A model generated the notes under the pieces. That model was given only the letters and a program-made list of their open reading frames with translations, searched no databases and was not told the origin of the DNA. Positions 53,090 through 62,644 of a stretch of DNA of 64,000 nucleotides are shown piece after piece. Source of the DNA: Algoriphagus sp. TR-M9 (lineage in GTDB: Bacteria; Bacteroidota; Bacteroidia; Cytophagales; Cyclobacteriaceae); the NCBI RefSeq assembly GCF_027594545.1, contig NZ_CP115160.1, positions 124,001 to 188,000 on the forward strand, given 5' to 3'. The stretch's first letter is position 1. Every line of letters starts with the position of its first letter. The position numbers and the translations under genes were made by a program.

Positions 53090-53500
53090 TTAACCTTTAT
53101 AATACATAGATTTTTTGTCCCCTAGTCCATCAATAGAAAACCTGCCGGCGCCAAAAATTAGGATGGTAATGAACACTACAGCATAGAGTAATGGTAGCTC
53201 TTTTCTGCCAAATGGATCTGCTGCATGAGCTATCAGCACTGCTGTAAGCATAGTGATGATTAATGGGATGGCTGCTAATCGGGTTTTGAATCCTAGAATG
53301 ACAAGAATGGCACATACAAATTCAGCAAATACGGCCAGAGAAAGTGAAACTACCGGACCAAGCCCCATGAAATCCATGAACTTAATAGGTTCATCTCCAA
53401 AGAGCCGTAACAGCTTGGGGTATCCATGGGTCATTATCATGGCTCCAGCTCCAAGTCTCATGATCAATAGTCCAATATCTTCTATTACTGTCTTTTTCAT
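53090..53500 (-). CDS. DoxX family membrane protein
   Basis: 136 residues, four membrane helices. LGLLIMRLGAGAMIMTHGYPKL-like start, GLGPVVSLSLAVFAEFVCAILV, and a fourth helix ILIFGAGRFSID match DoxX/SURF4-type proteins, which sit beside quinone-linked oxidoreductases. Convergent and directly abutting the PQQ dehydrogenase gene. Confidence 0.9.
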   Translation of the reverse strand: MKKTVIEDIGLLIMRLGAGAMIMTHGYPKLLRLFGDEPIKFMDFMGLGPVVSLSLAVFAEFVCAILVILGFKTRLAAIPLIITMLTAVLIAHAADPFGRKELPLLYAVVFITILIFGAGRFSIDGLGDKKSMYYKG

Positions 53501-53600
53501 ATCAGGAATTATTTTTAGGGGTTCAACCTAAAATATGAATTGTAAAAGTATTTCTTAAGTATTTTTTTATAATCTGTGCCATTTAATGATAACTAGAGCA

Positions 53601-53629
53601 AAAAAAAGGCAACCATCACGGTTGCCTTT
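53601..53629 (-). terminator. Terminator at the end of the polysaccharide locus
   Basis: Perfect 10-bp stem AAAGGCAACC / GGTTGCCTTT followed on the minus strand by a run of T; 24 bases after the sugar transferase stop. Confidence 0.87.
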
Positions 53630-53652
53630 GATATTTTGGGTATGTTGCTAGC

Positions 53653-54372
53653 TTATTTTCCTTTTTTATTGATCATCGTCATTACCGTCTGACCTATTAC
53701 TTTTAAGTCAGTCAGTAAATTTACTTGAGATAAGTATTTTAGATCTAGCATCATTCGCTGGCACATCTCCTCTACAGTTTCCGCATAGCCATAATCTACC
53801 TGACCTATGGAAGTGATTCCTGGTCGGATAGTTAATAGTTGCATATAGCTAGGCTGCTTGGCCACTATCTGTTGGATGAAATGTGCACGCTCTGGTCTAG
53901 GGCCAACTACCGACATATCTCCCATCAATACATTGAAGAATTGAGGCAGCTCATCCAAATGGGTTTTTCTCATGAAATTACCCCATTTTGTAATCCTGGG
54001 ATCATTATCGGTAGTAAGCTGTGGGCCATTTACCTCAGAATCCACGATCATACTTCTGAACTTCAGGATATAAAATGGCTGTCCATTTCTACCGATTCTT
54101 TCCTGCTTGTAAAAAACCGGACCTTTTGAAGTCAATTTGGTGATAGCCATTAATGTTAGGAAAACAGGTAATCCTGTAAGAATTGCAAGGGAAGAAAATA
54201 AGATGTCAAATGTTCTTTTTGCAAATCTTGTCGTTACTTCTATGCCCTCATTCACTCGTTGTGATACAGTGCTTCTTGAAATGTTTGTCAGCGAATAAAG
54301 GTCAGGGATTATGCGCCCCGACTGGTAGCCTTTGAAAACAATTTCTTGTTGATGTGTGGAGTTAGGTATCAT
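53653..54372 (-). CDS. Initiating phosphoglycosyl transferase (monotopic PGT)
   Basis: 239 residues. One re-entrant membrane helix (about 55-80), then the bacterial sugar transferase domain: KRTFDILFS, FRSM, DELPQFFNVLMGDMSVVGPRP. It moves a sugar-1-phosphate onto undecaprenyl phosphate, the first step of the repeat unit. It lacks the N-terminal four-helix region of WbaP, so this is the short form. It is the last gene of the locus, 166 bases after the preceding gene, and may have its own promoter. Confidence 0.9.
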   Translation of the reverse strand: MIPNSTHQQEIVFKGYQSGRIIPDLYSLTNISRSTVSQRVNEGIEVTTRFAKRTFDILFSSLAILTGLPVFLTLMAITKLTSKGPVFYKQERIGRNGQPFYILKFRSMIVDSEVNGPQLTTDNDPRITKWGNFMRKTHLDELPQFFNVLMGDMSVVGPRPERAHFIQQIVAKQPSYMQLLTIRPGITSIGQVDYGYAETVEEMCQRMMLDLKYLSQVNLLTDLKVIGQTVMTMINKKGK

Positions 54373-54538
54373 TGGTTTAATTTTTTAAGTCAAATACTGT
54401 GGTGCCTGACATAATCCAATAGGGATGCCAAGCAAAAACACGCCTATATTGGCTGTTTGAGAGCTTTTTCGGAAACTGTTAACATTTATTATGTGGAGGC
54501 TGTCCACACATTGAGAGAGATTTTACCTGAGGAAAATG

Positions 54539-55456
54539 TCAGGCACGGCTCCAGTAGGCCTTGGTCATAGAGCATGACTTGCGAAGTCCGACTGGGAGGG
54601 ATTGGTAGTGCAGTCCCAGTTTGTAGCCAACCAACTTGGCTCCAGTAGCGATTAGGCATTTTGGAACTAATAGAGGGTTGTGTTTAAAAGTGTATTTGAG
54701 TTCTGATTTGAGATACTTGAATCCTTCACTTTCTGCCCTGCCAAAGTGTTCGAAAATCCATTGGTTATTGACGTGGAATACTCCGATGTCAAAATACCGC
54801 TTGAATTCTTCAATGGCAGAATAATCATGTGAGTGGTGTATTTTGGAGTTCGAAAGGTACGCCATTTTCCATCCATCCAACAACATTTTACCTGCAATTA
54901 ATACGTCTTCCCCCAAAATAGAGCCTGTTGGGAAGCCATTGACCTTAAAAAAGGCTGTTTTTCTATAGGCAGCAAAAGAATTGGAGCAGGAGATTGTCCT
55001 AATGCCATAGCGGTCAGCGTCTTCCAGGCTCTTTATTTTGGACTCCGCTGGATAGTTGAAAAGTCGCGCATGGGTCTCCAGAACCTTGGCGTTTTTGTGC
55101 GGAAGTTGCCGGCCATAGACCATTCCGAGCTCAGGATTTTTTTCCAAAGCTTCCACCATCACCCTGATCGCATTGGGATCTGCGAGGATCGCATCTTGGG
55201 TAAGAAATACAAAAATATCCGCATCCGGAAAGGTCTCCGCTGCCATTTGCCGAGTACCTCCATGATCAAAGTCTTTCTTATCAATCTGAATCAAATCACA
55301 AGTTTCCTCATTGATCAGGTTCAAGGTGCCGTCAGTCGAGCCAGAGTCTATGATGACAAATCTTGAAATCGGATGATTTTGCATAGCAATGCCAGCGAGT
55401 ACCTCTTGCCAGATTTTGCCTGCATTTAGCGTGGGGATAAAAAGATTGACTTTCAT
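54539..55456 (-). CDS. GT2 glycosyltransferase (rhamnosyltransferase-like)
   Basis: 305 residues. LFIPTLNAG, DSGSTDGT and FLTQDAIL (acidic donor motif with Gln) are typical of rhamnosyl-type GT2 enzymes, then GEDVLIAGKML. Cytosolic or membrane-associated. The last gene before the 166-base gap in the polysaccharide operon. Confidence 0.87.
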   Translation of the reverse strand: MKVNLFIPTLNAGKIWQEVLAGIAMQNHPISRFVIIDSGSTDGTLNLINEETCDLIQIDKKDFDHGGTRQMAAETFPDADIFVFLTQDAILADPNAIRVMVEALEKNPELGMVYGRQLPHKNAKVLETHARLFNYPAESKIKSLEDADRYGIRTISCSNSFAAYRKTAFFKVNGFPTGSILGEDVLIAGKMLLDGWKMAYLSNSKIHHSHDYSAIEEFKRYFDIGVFHVNNQWIFEHFGRAESEGFKYLKSELKYTFKHNPLLVPKCLIATGAKLVGYKLGLHYQSLPVGLRKSCSMTKAYWSRA

Positions 55457-55466
55457 TGCTCAGAGG

Positions 55467-57167
55467 TTAATTGCCAGAGATATCTACTACTCCATAATTG
55501 GCTGTTCCGGTGACCATTTTTTCATTCGATACGCTGGCTTTCCCTTTTCCTACGAATAGTACCGTTTCTGTATTGGCTATGCCCCGATATTCATTTCCTT
55601 CCAAAATTAGATTATCGGGATAATGACTTCGAAAAGCCTGGTTTTCCTTTCCTCCGGCTATGGAAGTTACCTTGTTGTTTTTCACGACCAGTTCTTTTGA
55701 GTTGTCGTCAAAAATGGCTGTGTTGAAAGATTTGATCTGATTTCCTATGATCTGGACGTTTTTAGCGGTCTTCCTGAGAATAACGGCTGAGGAATTCTGA
55801 CTTAGAATCTCATTGTTTTCAATCCGTGCGTTGTCCGCTTTCGTGATTAGAATTGTGGGATTTTTCGATGAGTTTTCGATTTTATTTCCAATCAATTCCA
55901 CTTTACCCTCCAAATTCAGGTTGAAGTTGCCATGAGAAAAACTGTTGTTTTCCACAATAAATTCTTCGACCTGGATTCCATTCGGAAGTGAAAGAGAACC
56001 CAGCTCATTACTCTTGAGATGAATTTTCTGCGCTTTAGTATTCGCGATCAAATTGATACTGCTGAACCTGTTTTCTTCAAGTACCAATTCATCCAAATCC
56101 AATGTAATTTCCACCTGATTATCAGCCCAGTTTCCCTTCCCAAGGATCACTCCGCAGCTTTCTACATAGATAGCCGGACGGTTATTTCGATAAGCTTCAT
56201 TTTTATAAATCAGCACATTGGACACATTGATCAGTGTCGCGATTCCTGAACCGTCTGGAGTAGATTCTCCTTTCACAAATCCATTTCCGCAAGTGATATT
56301 TTCGGTGATCAGGCATGCTATATCCTTCGCTTTTTCCTTGGATCGGTTATTAATATCGATGGCATCAGAGGCGTTTTCGTCCAGTACATTATGGGAGAAA
56401 TAGTAATCTTTTTCTTTGCCAGAATCTCCAAAAGCCACCTGAATCCCCGACATTCCATTGTGATGGATGACATTGTTCAGTACTTCCACCTTTCTGCTTC
56501 CATGGATAAAAACACCGTTTTCACCGTTTTGGTAAACCTCAGAATCATGAATGGAAACGGTATTGCTGGATAATATACGCACACCTGTTCCCGGTTGATA
56601 GCTGTGGGTTTCTGCTCTCGGCATGCCGAAATGATGGATTTTAGAATTCGCGATTTCCACCCCACTACACTGAAAAGTCATGATCCCAGGATACGCTCTT
56701 AGTTTGGTGGAATCCCCGGTTAGTTCACTGTCATAAATTCGGATCTGATGGCTTTTCAGAAGGTAGATTCCCTCATTTTTTGATTCTCCTTTCAGTGAAA
56801 TACTGATATTTCTAACTTCCTGTCCTAAAATCAAAGGGTTGGGGGAATTCTGTTTTTCTATAGAGTATTGTCCGTCTTTGGCAGACTCGTGATGTTTGAT
56901 GGTTCCTTCAGACTGAATATTCACCCCAGATTTTAGAAGGATTGTTCTGACCAAATAAGTGCCCTTTGGCAAAAACACCGTATCTCCTTCCCTCGCTTGG
57001 TCGATCACACCTTGGATTGCATCTGTCTGATCATTTTCAGATGCTGCCAAAACTCCCTTATCAAGCACATTGATTTTCTTCCCAGGCTTTAAGGAATCGC
57101 TTTGACAAAAGCCAGCTAAAGGCAATGCAAGCAGCATTAAAAAGAAGAATTGGATATTTCTGATCAT
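55467..57167 (-). CDS. Exported right-handed beta-helix protein
   Basis: 566 residues from the ATG at 57167 (MIRNIQFFF); the longer frame to 57266 overlaps the GT4 gene and lacks a signal. Signal peptide about 1-22 (AGFCQ). Then a pectate-lyase-like solenoid: many short repeats of NxI/GNxI type (VEVLNNVIHHNG, VELIGNKIEN, VQIIGNQIKSF). Placed inside a polysaccharide operon, it may be a lyase, epimerase or binding protein acting on the made polymer (inference). It has no clear catalytic motif that I can point to. Confidence 0.85.
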   Translation of the reverse strand: MIRNIQFFFLMLLALPLAGFCQSDSLKPGKKINVLDKGVLAASENDQTDAIQGVIDQAREGDTVFLPKGTYLVRTILLKSGVNIQSEGTIKHHESAKDGQYSIEKQNSPNPLILGQEVRNISISLKGESKNEGIYLLKSHQIRIYDSELTGDSTKLRAYPGIMTFQCSGVEIANSKIHHFGMPRAETHSYQPGTGVRILSSNTVSIHDSEVYQNGENGVFIHGSRKVEVLNNVIHHNGMSGIQVAFGDSGKEKDYYFSHNVLDENASDAIDINNRSKEKAKDIACLITENITCGNGFVKGESTPDGSGIATLINVSNVLIYKNEAYRNNRPAIYVESCGVILGKGNWADNQVEITLDLDELVLEENRFSSINLIANTKAQKIHLKSNELGSLSLPNGIQVEEFIVENNSFSHGNFNLNLEGKVELIGNKIENSSKNPTILITKADNARIENNEILSQNSSAVILRKTAKNVQIIGNQIKSFNTAIFDDNSKELVVKNNKVTSIAGGKENQAFRSHYPDNLILEGNEYRGIANTETVLFVGKGKASVSNEKMVTGTANYGVVDISGN

Positions 57168-57181
57168 GTAGGAGAATGCTT

Positions 57182-58174
57182 TTAACCTAAAATGGTTTCC
57201 CATGTTTCTGCAGCTGTTTTCTCCCAGCTGAATTCCTGCGCCCGTGCCAGACCTTTCACCATGCAATCCACATAGAATTCCTCTTCATTCACCAGTTTTT
57301 CAATGCCTGAAGCCATCGCGGAAAGGTCCGTGGGATCCACGCAAAGTGCCGCTCCTCCGGCCACTTCAGGAAGAGAGCTGGTATTGGAAGTCAAGACAGG
57401 TGTGCCAGAGGCCATGGATTCTATGATCGGCAAGCCGAAACCTTCCATCAGGGAGGCAAACAAAGTTGCATGGGCGCCTTTGTACAGTTTGGGTAAATCT
57501 TGTTCCTCGATAAAACCCAAAAACCGAACCCTTTTTTGAATTCCTAGACTGCCAATCAGTGAATCAAGTTCTGGGTCACTGTTTCCGGACAGGAAGAACA
57601 TGAAATCATTTGGGATTCTGGCTTTCGCAAAAGCAGTAAGCATGGCGGGAACATTCTTGTTTTTGCGTCTATTTCCAACATAAAGAAAGTAAGGTCTCGC
57701 ACTTTCGAATTCTTCTTCATTATGGAGGAAATGATTGTCTATTCCATTGTAAATCACTTTTATCAGTTCTTCAGGAATGTTCAGGAGTTCTACCAGCTGG
57801 CTTTTGCTGAAATGCGAAACGGTTATAATTTTCTTGGCTTTTGGCGCTAGCCTCGCAATGATCTGCTCATAGTAAATTTTGTGCAGCTTCGAATAGTAAA
57901 ACAAATGCATCAAATCATGCACTGTAAAAATGAATGGAGTTTTGGAAAAAGCCGGAGGCATAAAAGAAGGACTGTAGAAAACCTCCGCACTTGACTTCTT
58001 AATCTCCTCACCCAGCATCAAAGGAGACAGCAAACTTCCCAAGCCCATTTTGCTTTGCACAAATTCACAGGATGCTTCGGCGGGAGCATGCTTCATGACC
58101 TCCTGATACAGCCTGCCGATTCCGGTATTTCCTGCCCAGCGACTATCAATCAATATCTTTTTCTTTCGATTCAT
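57182..58174 (-). CDS. GT4 glycosyltransferase
   Basis: 330 residues, GT-B fold. FIFTVHDLMHLFYYS, YVGNRRKNKNVPAML, and the donor site EGFGLPIIESMASGTPVL (E-x7-E) followed by SLPEVAGGAAL. Cytosolic. Overlaps the upstream polymerase gene by 4 bases (58171-58174), so translationally coupled. Confidence 0.9.
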   Translation of the reverse strand: MNRKKKILIDSRWAGNTGIGRLYQEVMKHAPAEASCEFVQSKMGLGSLLSPLMLGEEIKKSSAEVFYSPSFMPPAFSKTPFIFTVHDLMHLFYYSKLHKIYYEQIIARLAPKAKKIITVSHFSKSQLVELLNIPEELIKVIYNGIDNHFLHNEEEFESARPYFLYVGNRRKNKNVPAMLTAFAKARIPNDFMFFLSGNSDPELDSLIGSLGIQKRVRFLGFIEEQDLPKLYKGAHATLFASLMEGFGLPIIESMASGTPVLTSNTSSLPEVAGGAALCVDPTDLSAMASGIEKLVNEEEFYVDCMVKGLARAQEFSWEKTAAETWETILG

Positions 58175-59388
58175 AGGCCGATTTTTATGGTTTTGAAGTT
58201 GATTTCCTTTAAGGAGCTGATTAGAAAAATCAGGCAGAAATACATGATCACATCGTTGTCATAGCCGGAATAGAGAATCATCATAATCGCCAGGATAGGA
58301 AGAAAAAGTGCGACCCAAAGACGTGGATTATCAGTTTTGCGCCAGCATTCCTGTATAAACCAGATTAAAAAAGCTACGAAGGAAATAAAGCCGACAATGC
58401 CCATCTGTAGATAAGTGGACAAAAACGTATTATGAATGTGAGATTCTCCTCGGTAAAAATCAGCATAAGTTTCAAGGAAATCAGGGGCACTGAGGAAGCC
58501 ATTTCCTAATGGAGATATTGTTTCGAAATGCTCGAAGAATGCCTTCCAATAAACCAGTCGGATGCCCATTCCATCATTGGATGAAGTCAAAGAATCTACT
58601 CTTAGTACATTTTGGAGGACAAATGGGAGTGAGATGGCGATCAGAATTACTAGTCCAATTTTCCATTTCTTATCCACAGAAAACCAAATGAGCAGGAAAA
58701 CTCCAATCAATAACGCCACAATTGGAGTTCGGGAAAGACTGAGAAAAGCCACCAGAAAAACAAAGACAATTCTCCAGATCGATAGCTTATTTTTCAGAAC
58801 TATAGGGATAGCTATGAATGAAAAACCCATTAAGGCAATGCGAGCTCCGAACATGTTTTTGTCATCAAGTCCCCAGTAAAAAAGTGTATCTCTATACAAA
58901 GCACTTGCTTCTCCAGAAGAGTCACTGCCTAGAATTAAGCTGAAATCGTAAGCTTGATGATAGATCAAAAGCTGCACGAGGGAAAGGGCCAAGACTACCA
59001 GAAGAACCGTGTCCAGTTTATTGATTAGAGCTTCATTTTCCCTTGAGCCAAGCCAATTGATTGCGAAAAAGAGAAAGGAGAAATTGATGACTAATTTAAT
59101 GATATTGGTCAGGGCAAGTGGTTCGCCCGGATAGTTGATCAAATAGCTGATTACTGCGTAGGTGCTAAAAACAGCCAGAGCTATAGACCAGTTTGGAAAT
59201 TTTATCTGTGGAGTTTCTCTGTAAAAAAAGAAGGAGCTAACTAGGAAAATCACTGGATAAACTTTTACCGGTAAGAACATGGAAATCAGCGAAAGCAAAA
59301 ACAGCGTCTCAGCAATGGATATAGCTTTCCATTGATTTCCTTCAAGGACTGAGGTCTGATTTGTTAATGTGATTTCCGGTGTGCTCAT
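58171..59388 (-). CDS. O-antigen polymerase / ligase-like membrane protein (Wzy)
   Basis: 405 residues, about 10-12 membrane helices, with a central periplasmic loop (RLVYWKAFFEHFETISPLGNG, then ESHIHNTFLSTYLQMGIVGF) typical of Wzy_C/O-antigen ligase proteins. As a member of the Wzx/Wzy locus it is the probable polymerase; ligase function cannot be excluded. Overlaps its neighbours by 4 bases on each side. Confidence 0.83.
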   Translation of the reverse strand: MSTPEITLTNQTSVLEGNQWKAISIAETLFLLSLISMFLPVKVYPVIFLVSSFFFYRETPQIKFPNWSIALAVFSTYAVISYLINYPGEPLALTNIIKLVINFSFLFFAINWLGSRENEALINKLDTVLLVVLALSLVQLLIYHQAYDFSLILGSDSSGEASALYRDTLFYWGLDDKNMFGARIALMGFSFIAIPIVLKNKLSIWRIVFVFLVAFLSLSRTPIVALLIGVFLLIWFSVDKKWKIGLVILIAISLPFVLQNVLRVDSLTSSNDGMGIRLVYWKAFFEHFETISPLGNGFLSAPDFLETYADFYRGESHIHNTFLSTYLQMGIVGFISFVAFLIWFIQECWRKTDNPRLWVALFLPILAIMMILYSGYDNDVIMYFCLIFLISSLKEINFKTIKIGL

Positions 59389-60596
59389 TTGGAAATAGCT
59401 GTTTGAGATTTTTTCAAAGCCTGTTTCAAAACTGTCTCGTATTCTCCGATCAGACGATCAGCATCTAAAATTGGTGCCACAGATTCCCGTGCCACCTTAC
59501 TAAACAGATTGTATAGCTCGGGTTCAAAATAAATCCGACGCATCGCAGCGCCTAAGGAATCCGATGAATGGTCAAAGCAATAAAGTCCATTGACTCCGTC
59601 TTTCACAGTTTCCTGAAGTCCGCCTCTTTTGTTAGCGATCACAGGGACGTGGTTTGCCAGCGCTTCGATTGCTACCATTCCCAAGGGTTCCTCCCAAAGA
59701 GAAGGCACAATGAGCACATCAATGTTTGCTAGAAATTCAGTGGAGTTCACGTAGCCTACAAACTCAATTGCAGAGCCGGATGACAGAACTCTGAGATGTT
59801 GCTCGTAAGCTTTATCTCCCTTTCCTGCTATGCTCAAGCTAGCTCCGAAGTCCAGCATTTTGAATTGTTCGATCAGCCATTCCAATCCTTTTACCTTAGA
59901 AAGTGTCCCCAAATAGCCAAAACGAATGGGTTGTTCGGTTTTCCTAGGCCGTTTTGGAGAAGGATTTGGAATTGTTCGCGTATTGTAAATAATGTTTTTA
60001 GAAGCGTTTGAAAAGTAGCCAAAGTCAATAAAACGCTGCAAAATGCTATTGCTGATACCTACAACTGCTGAGACTTGCTTTGATTTTTCTGCATGATTGC
60101 TCCGCAAAAGCTTACAGCTGAAGCACTGGTTTTCGCAGGTTTGCTCGTTTTTAAACATGTTGCTGTTTGGACAAAGCAAATACAAATCATGGAGCACTTG
60201 TACGATAGGAATTCCTGCTTTGGCTATGGGTTTCCATACTTCAGCAGACCATCCGGCAAGGTTGTGACAAGAGACAATATCGGGGTTTTCAGTGTCCAGA
60301 ATTTCTTTTACTACCGTAGCCATTTTTTCGTTGGACTGATCCTGATAGTGCCAATTGAGTCTTGCTAGCTTGTTTTTCTTGGCCTTGGAATATGGCCAGT
60401 AGGCATTTTGCAGACCTGCTCTGTAGACCTTTACTCCATCAACCTGCTCGGTTTTTACCCCTTTTTCAGGCATCAAACTCAAGACCACGACCTCATGTCC
60501 GAGAGATTTCATGCCTTCCACGATCAGTTTCAGGGAAATCTCTGCACCACCTTCGATCAGCGGACTATAAAGAGAGTTGATGTATAATATTTTCAT
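59385..60596 (-). CDS. GT4 glycosyltransferase
   Basis: 403 residues, GT-B. N-terminal YINSLYSPLIEGGAEISLKLI, a Cys-rich stretch (CPNSNMFKNEQTCENQCFSCK, from about residue 141) typical of one GT4 subgroup, YLGTLSKVKGLEWLIEQF, and EEPLGMVAIEALANHVPVIA (E-x7-E). Overlaps the downstream polymerase gene by 4 bases. Confidence 0.9.
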   Translation of the reverse strand: MKILYINSLYSPLIEGGAEISLKLIVEGMKSLGHEVVVLSLMPEKGVKTEQVDGVKVYRAGLQNAYWPYSKAKKNKLARLNWHYQDQSNEKMATVVKEILDTENPDIVSCHNLAGWSAEVWKPIAKAGIPIVQVLHDLYLLCPNSNMFKNEQTCENQCFSCKLLRSNHAEKSKQVSAVVGISNSILQRFIDFGYFSNASKNIIYNTRTIPNPSPKRPRKTEQPIRFGYLGTLSKVKGLEWLIEQFKMLDFGASLSIAGKGDKAYEQHLRVLSSGSAIEFVGYVNSTEFLANIDVLIVPSLWEEPLGMVAIEALANHVPVIANKRGGLQETVKDGVNGLYCFDHSSDSLGAAMRRIYFEPELYNLFSKVARESVAPILDADRLIGEYETVLKQALKKSQTAISK

Positions 60597-60623
60597 GAAT
60601 TGGGGTTAGCTGAAAAAGAAATA

Positions 60624-61700
60624 TCAATTTAATAAGCTTTCGTAAAGCTTGATTAAACTATCGGTTACGTCCTGTTTGTTGTTTTTCTTTTGTACCAAAT
60701 CCCTCATTCTATGACCTTTTTCGATCAGAGAAGTTGGGTTGCTTTGATGCAGCTTTATAGCTATTTGAACTTGTTTTTCCAATGCCTGAAGATGCTCTGC
60801 CTGGGAAGAATAACGGTAATCAAAAACATCTTCACCTGCTCCTAAGTCATCAATAGTGCCAATTTTCGGGCATATGACTGTTCTGCCATAGGAAAAGCCC
60901 AAAATCACCGTGCCCGAATTTAGACTGCTTTCCATAGAATAGGGAAGAATCAGCAAATCGGATTCATGAATGAACTTGCTTAAATCAGCGTCCTGGATGA
61001 ATTTCAGCTGAAGAGAAATGTTGCTGGCACCTTCGGCTAACTTTTGTAAATCACTTCGGTAAGCTTCTGAATTCGGATTACCTGCTATAGTTAAATGAAC
61101 TGCTTCTGGAAATTTCTTGGCTACCTCAATCAGCAATTCAATGTTTTTGTAAGGTTTGATCGCACCCAGGAAAAGCAACTTCAATTTTGTGCCCTTTTTG
61201 TCGGTGTTTTCTGAAATCATCGGACCATAGACATCGACGAAATCAGGATGGGGAATGTGGACGATTTTAGTGTGGAGGTTTGGGTATTGGCTTTGTAAAA
61301 TTTCCTTCGAAACTGTTGAATGAATCACGATAGCATCGGCCTGTGAAACGATTTTCTGTGTCAAAGCTCTGCTTAGCTTTCCCGATTTTTTCTCATGTGA
61401 AAGTCTATTGTGCATCGTCCAAACCAGCTTTTTCTTCCCAAATTTAACTGCTGCTAGCACCACCAGTTTACGGAAATAGCTTTTCCACATACTTGCGGCA
61501 CTGCTGTCATCCAGATTTTCAAACCAGTTCAAATGCAGCAATTTGACGGATTGAAAATGCTTGCTTGAAGAAAGAAAATCATCCAACCGGTTTACGTCAT
61601 AGCCATGCTTTTCCAAGCCATTCACCAGAATAGCGATGTATTGATTTTCCTTGTTTTCGCAGGGATTGAAGATGATTTTGGGGTGTGAATTCATATCCAT
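60624..61700 (-). CDS. GT4-like glycosyltransferase, divergent donor site
   Basis: 358 residues, GT-B. FLGAIKPYKNIELLIEVAKKF is the usual linker to the donor domain. The donor site reads SSLNSGTVILGFSYGRTVICP, without the usual E-x7-E pair, a known variant group in exopolysaccharide loci. It starts at the same base at which the downstream end of the GT2 gene lies (61700). Confidence 0.85.
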   Translation of the reverse strand: MDMNSHPKIIFNPCENKENQYIAILVNGLEKHGYDVNRLDDFLSSSKHFQSVKLLHLNWFENLDDSSAASMWKSYFRKLVVLAAVKFGKKKLVWTMHNRLSHEKKSGKLSRALTQKIVSQADAIVIHSTVSKEILQSQYPNLHTKIVHIPHPDFVDVYGPMISENTDKKGTKLKLLFLGAIKPYKNIELLIEVAKKFPEAVHLTIAGNPNSEAYRSDLQKLAEGASNISLQLKFIQDADLSKFIHESDLLILPYSMESSLNSGTVILGFSYGRTVICPKIGTIDDLGAGEDVFDYRYSSQAEHLQALEKQVQIAIKLHQSNPTSLIEKGHRMRDLVQKKNNKQDVTDSLIKLYESLLN

Positions 61701-62644
61701 CAGTAGCTTTTTGATTTCATGCTTTTCGCCAACGCTACCCCGATGTCTTTGATTGATAAACCAAATTTATCCTTGGCGCTCATCCAGGTTTTTGCTTTTT
61801 CAAATGGACTACTACGCATGGAAAGCATCATCGTGTACAATTTCTTATCATGCATATATTTATCCTTTTCCTGCAGTAAATGCTGATAAATCACACTATC
61901 TGAAGGATGAGGAGGATTATCACGCAAGAAATCACTCAGCCATTCTGAGTAACTTACATCTGCCATCATTTTATGCAGGTCATTTCCCGTTGAAGTGATG
62001 GAAAGCCGGTTGCTTCGATATTCGAAAACCGGTTTGTTCGAGTGAGCAATTCCTTTTTTCGAAGATGCTATAAAAGCTGTGATATCATCTGACCCCCAAG
62101 CCAGCGGAAGTTTGTAGAATCCACCTTGGGCTTTCAGGGCTGAAACCCTGTAAACGTAATCTGAAATGTAGTTTGAGCGGAGCTGACGTAAGCGATGCCA
62201 AATCGAATCATAGACATATTCGAAAGCCGGAAGAGCTGGTGTCAGCACCACATCATTTCCATCGTCGTCGATGATTTTGCTGCGACAGTGGTAGACATTC
62301 AGGTCTGGGTAGGATTGAATCAGATTTTCAAATTCTGTCAAATAATCCGGAGCTAAACGGTCATCATCACCCATTATGACGATATATTCCCCAGTGGATA
62401 ACTCTAGGCATTTGTTCCAATTGTCCACCAAATCATAGGCGCCAACATTCTTTTCGTTTTTGAAATAGCGAATACGTGGATCCTCGTTTTTCAGAACGAT
62501 CTCTTCTATTGGTTCAGGCGAGCAGTCATTCAAAATGATCAGTTCAAAGTCCGCAACCTTCTGTTCAAGGATGCTATCTATGCATTCTTGAAGGTATTTG
62601 CTCTTGTAAGCAGGAATACAAATCGAAAATTTATTCTTGCTCAT
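61700..62644 (-). CDS. GT2 glycosyltransferase
   Basis: 314 residues. FSICIPAYKSKYLQECIDSIL, LNDCSPEP, and MGDDDRLAPDY (DxD). The C-terminal part is helical. Overlaps the flippase gene by 14 bases and the next GT4 gene by 1, so translation is coupled through the operon. Confidence 0.9.
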   Translation of the reverse strand: MSKNKFSICIPAYKSKYLQECIDSILEQKVADFELIILNDCSPEPIEEIVLKNEDPRIRYFKNEKNVGAYDLVDNWNKCLELSTGEYIVIMGDDDRLAPDYLTEFENLIQSYPDLNVYHCRSKIIDDDGNDVVLTPALPAFEYVYDSIWHRLRQLRSNYISDYVYRVSALKAQGGFYKLPLAWGSDDITAFIASSKKGIAHSNKPVFEYRSNRLSITSTGNDLHKMMADVSYSEWLSDFLRDNPPHPSDSVIYQHLLQEKDKYMHDKKLYTMMLSMRSSPFEKAKTWMSAKDKFGLSIKDIGVALAKSMKSKSY

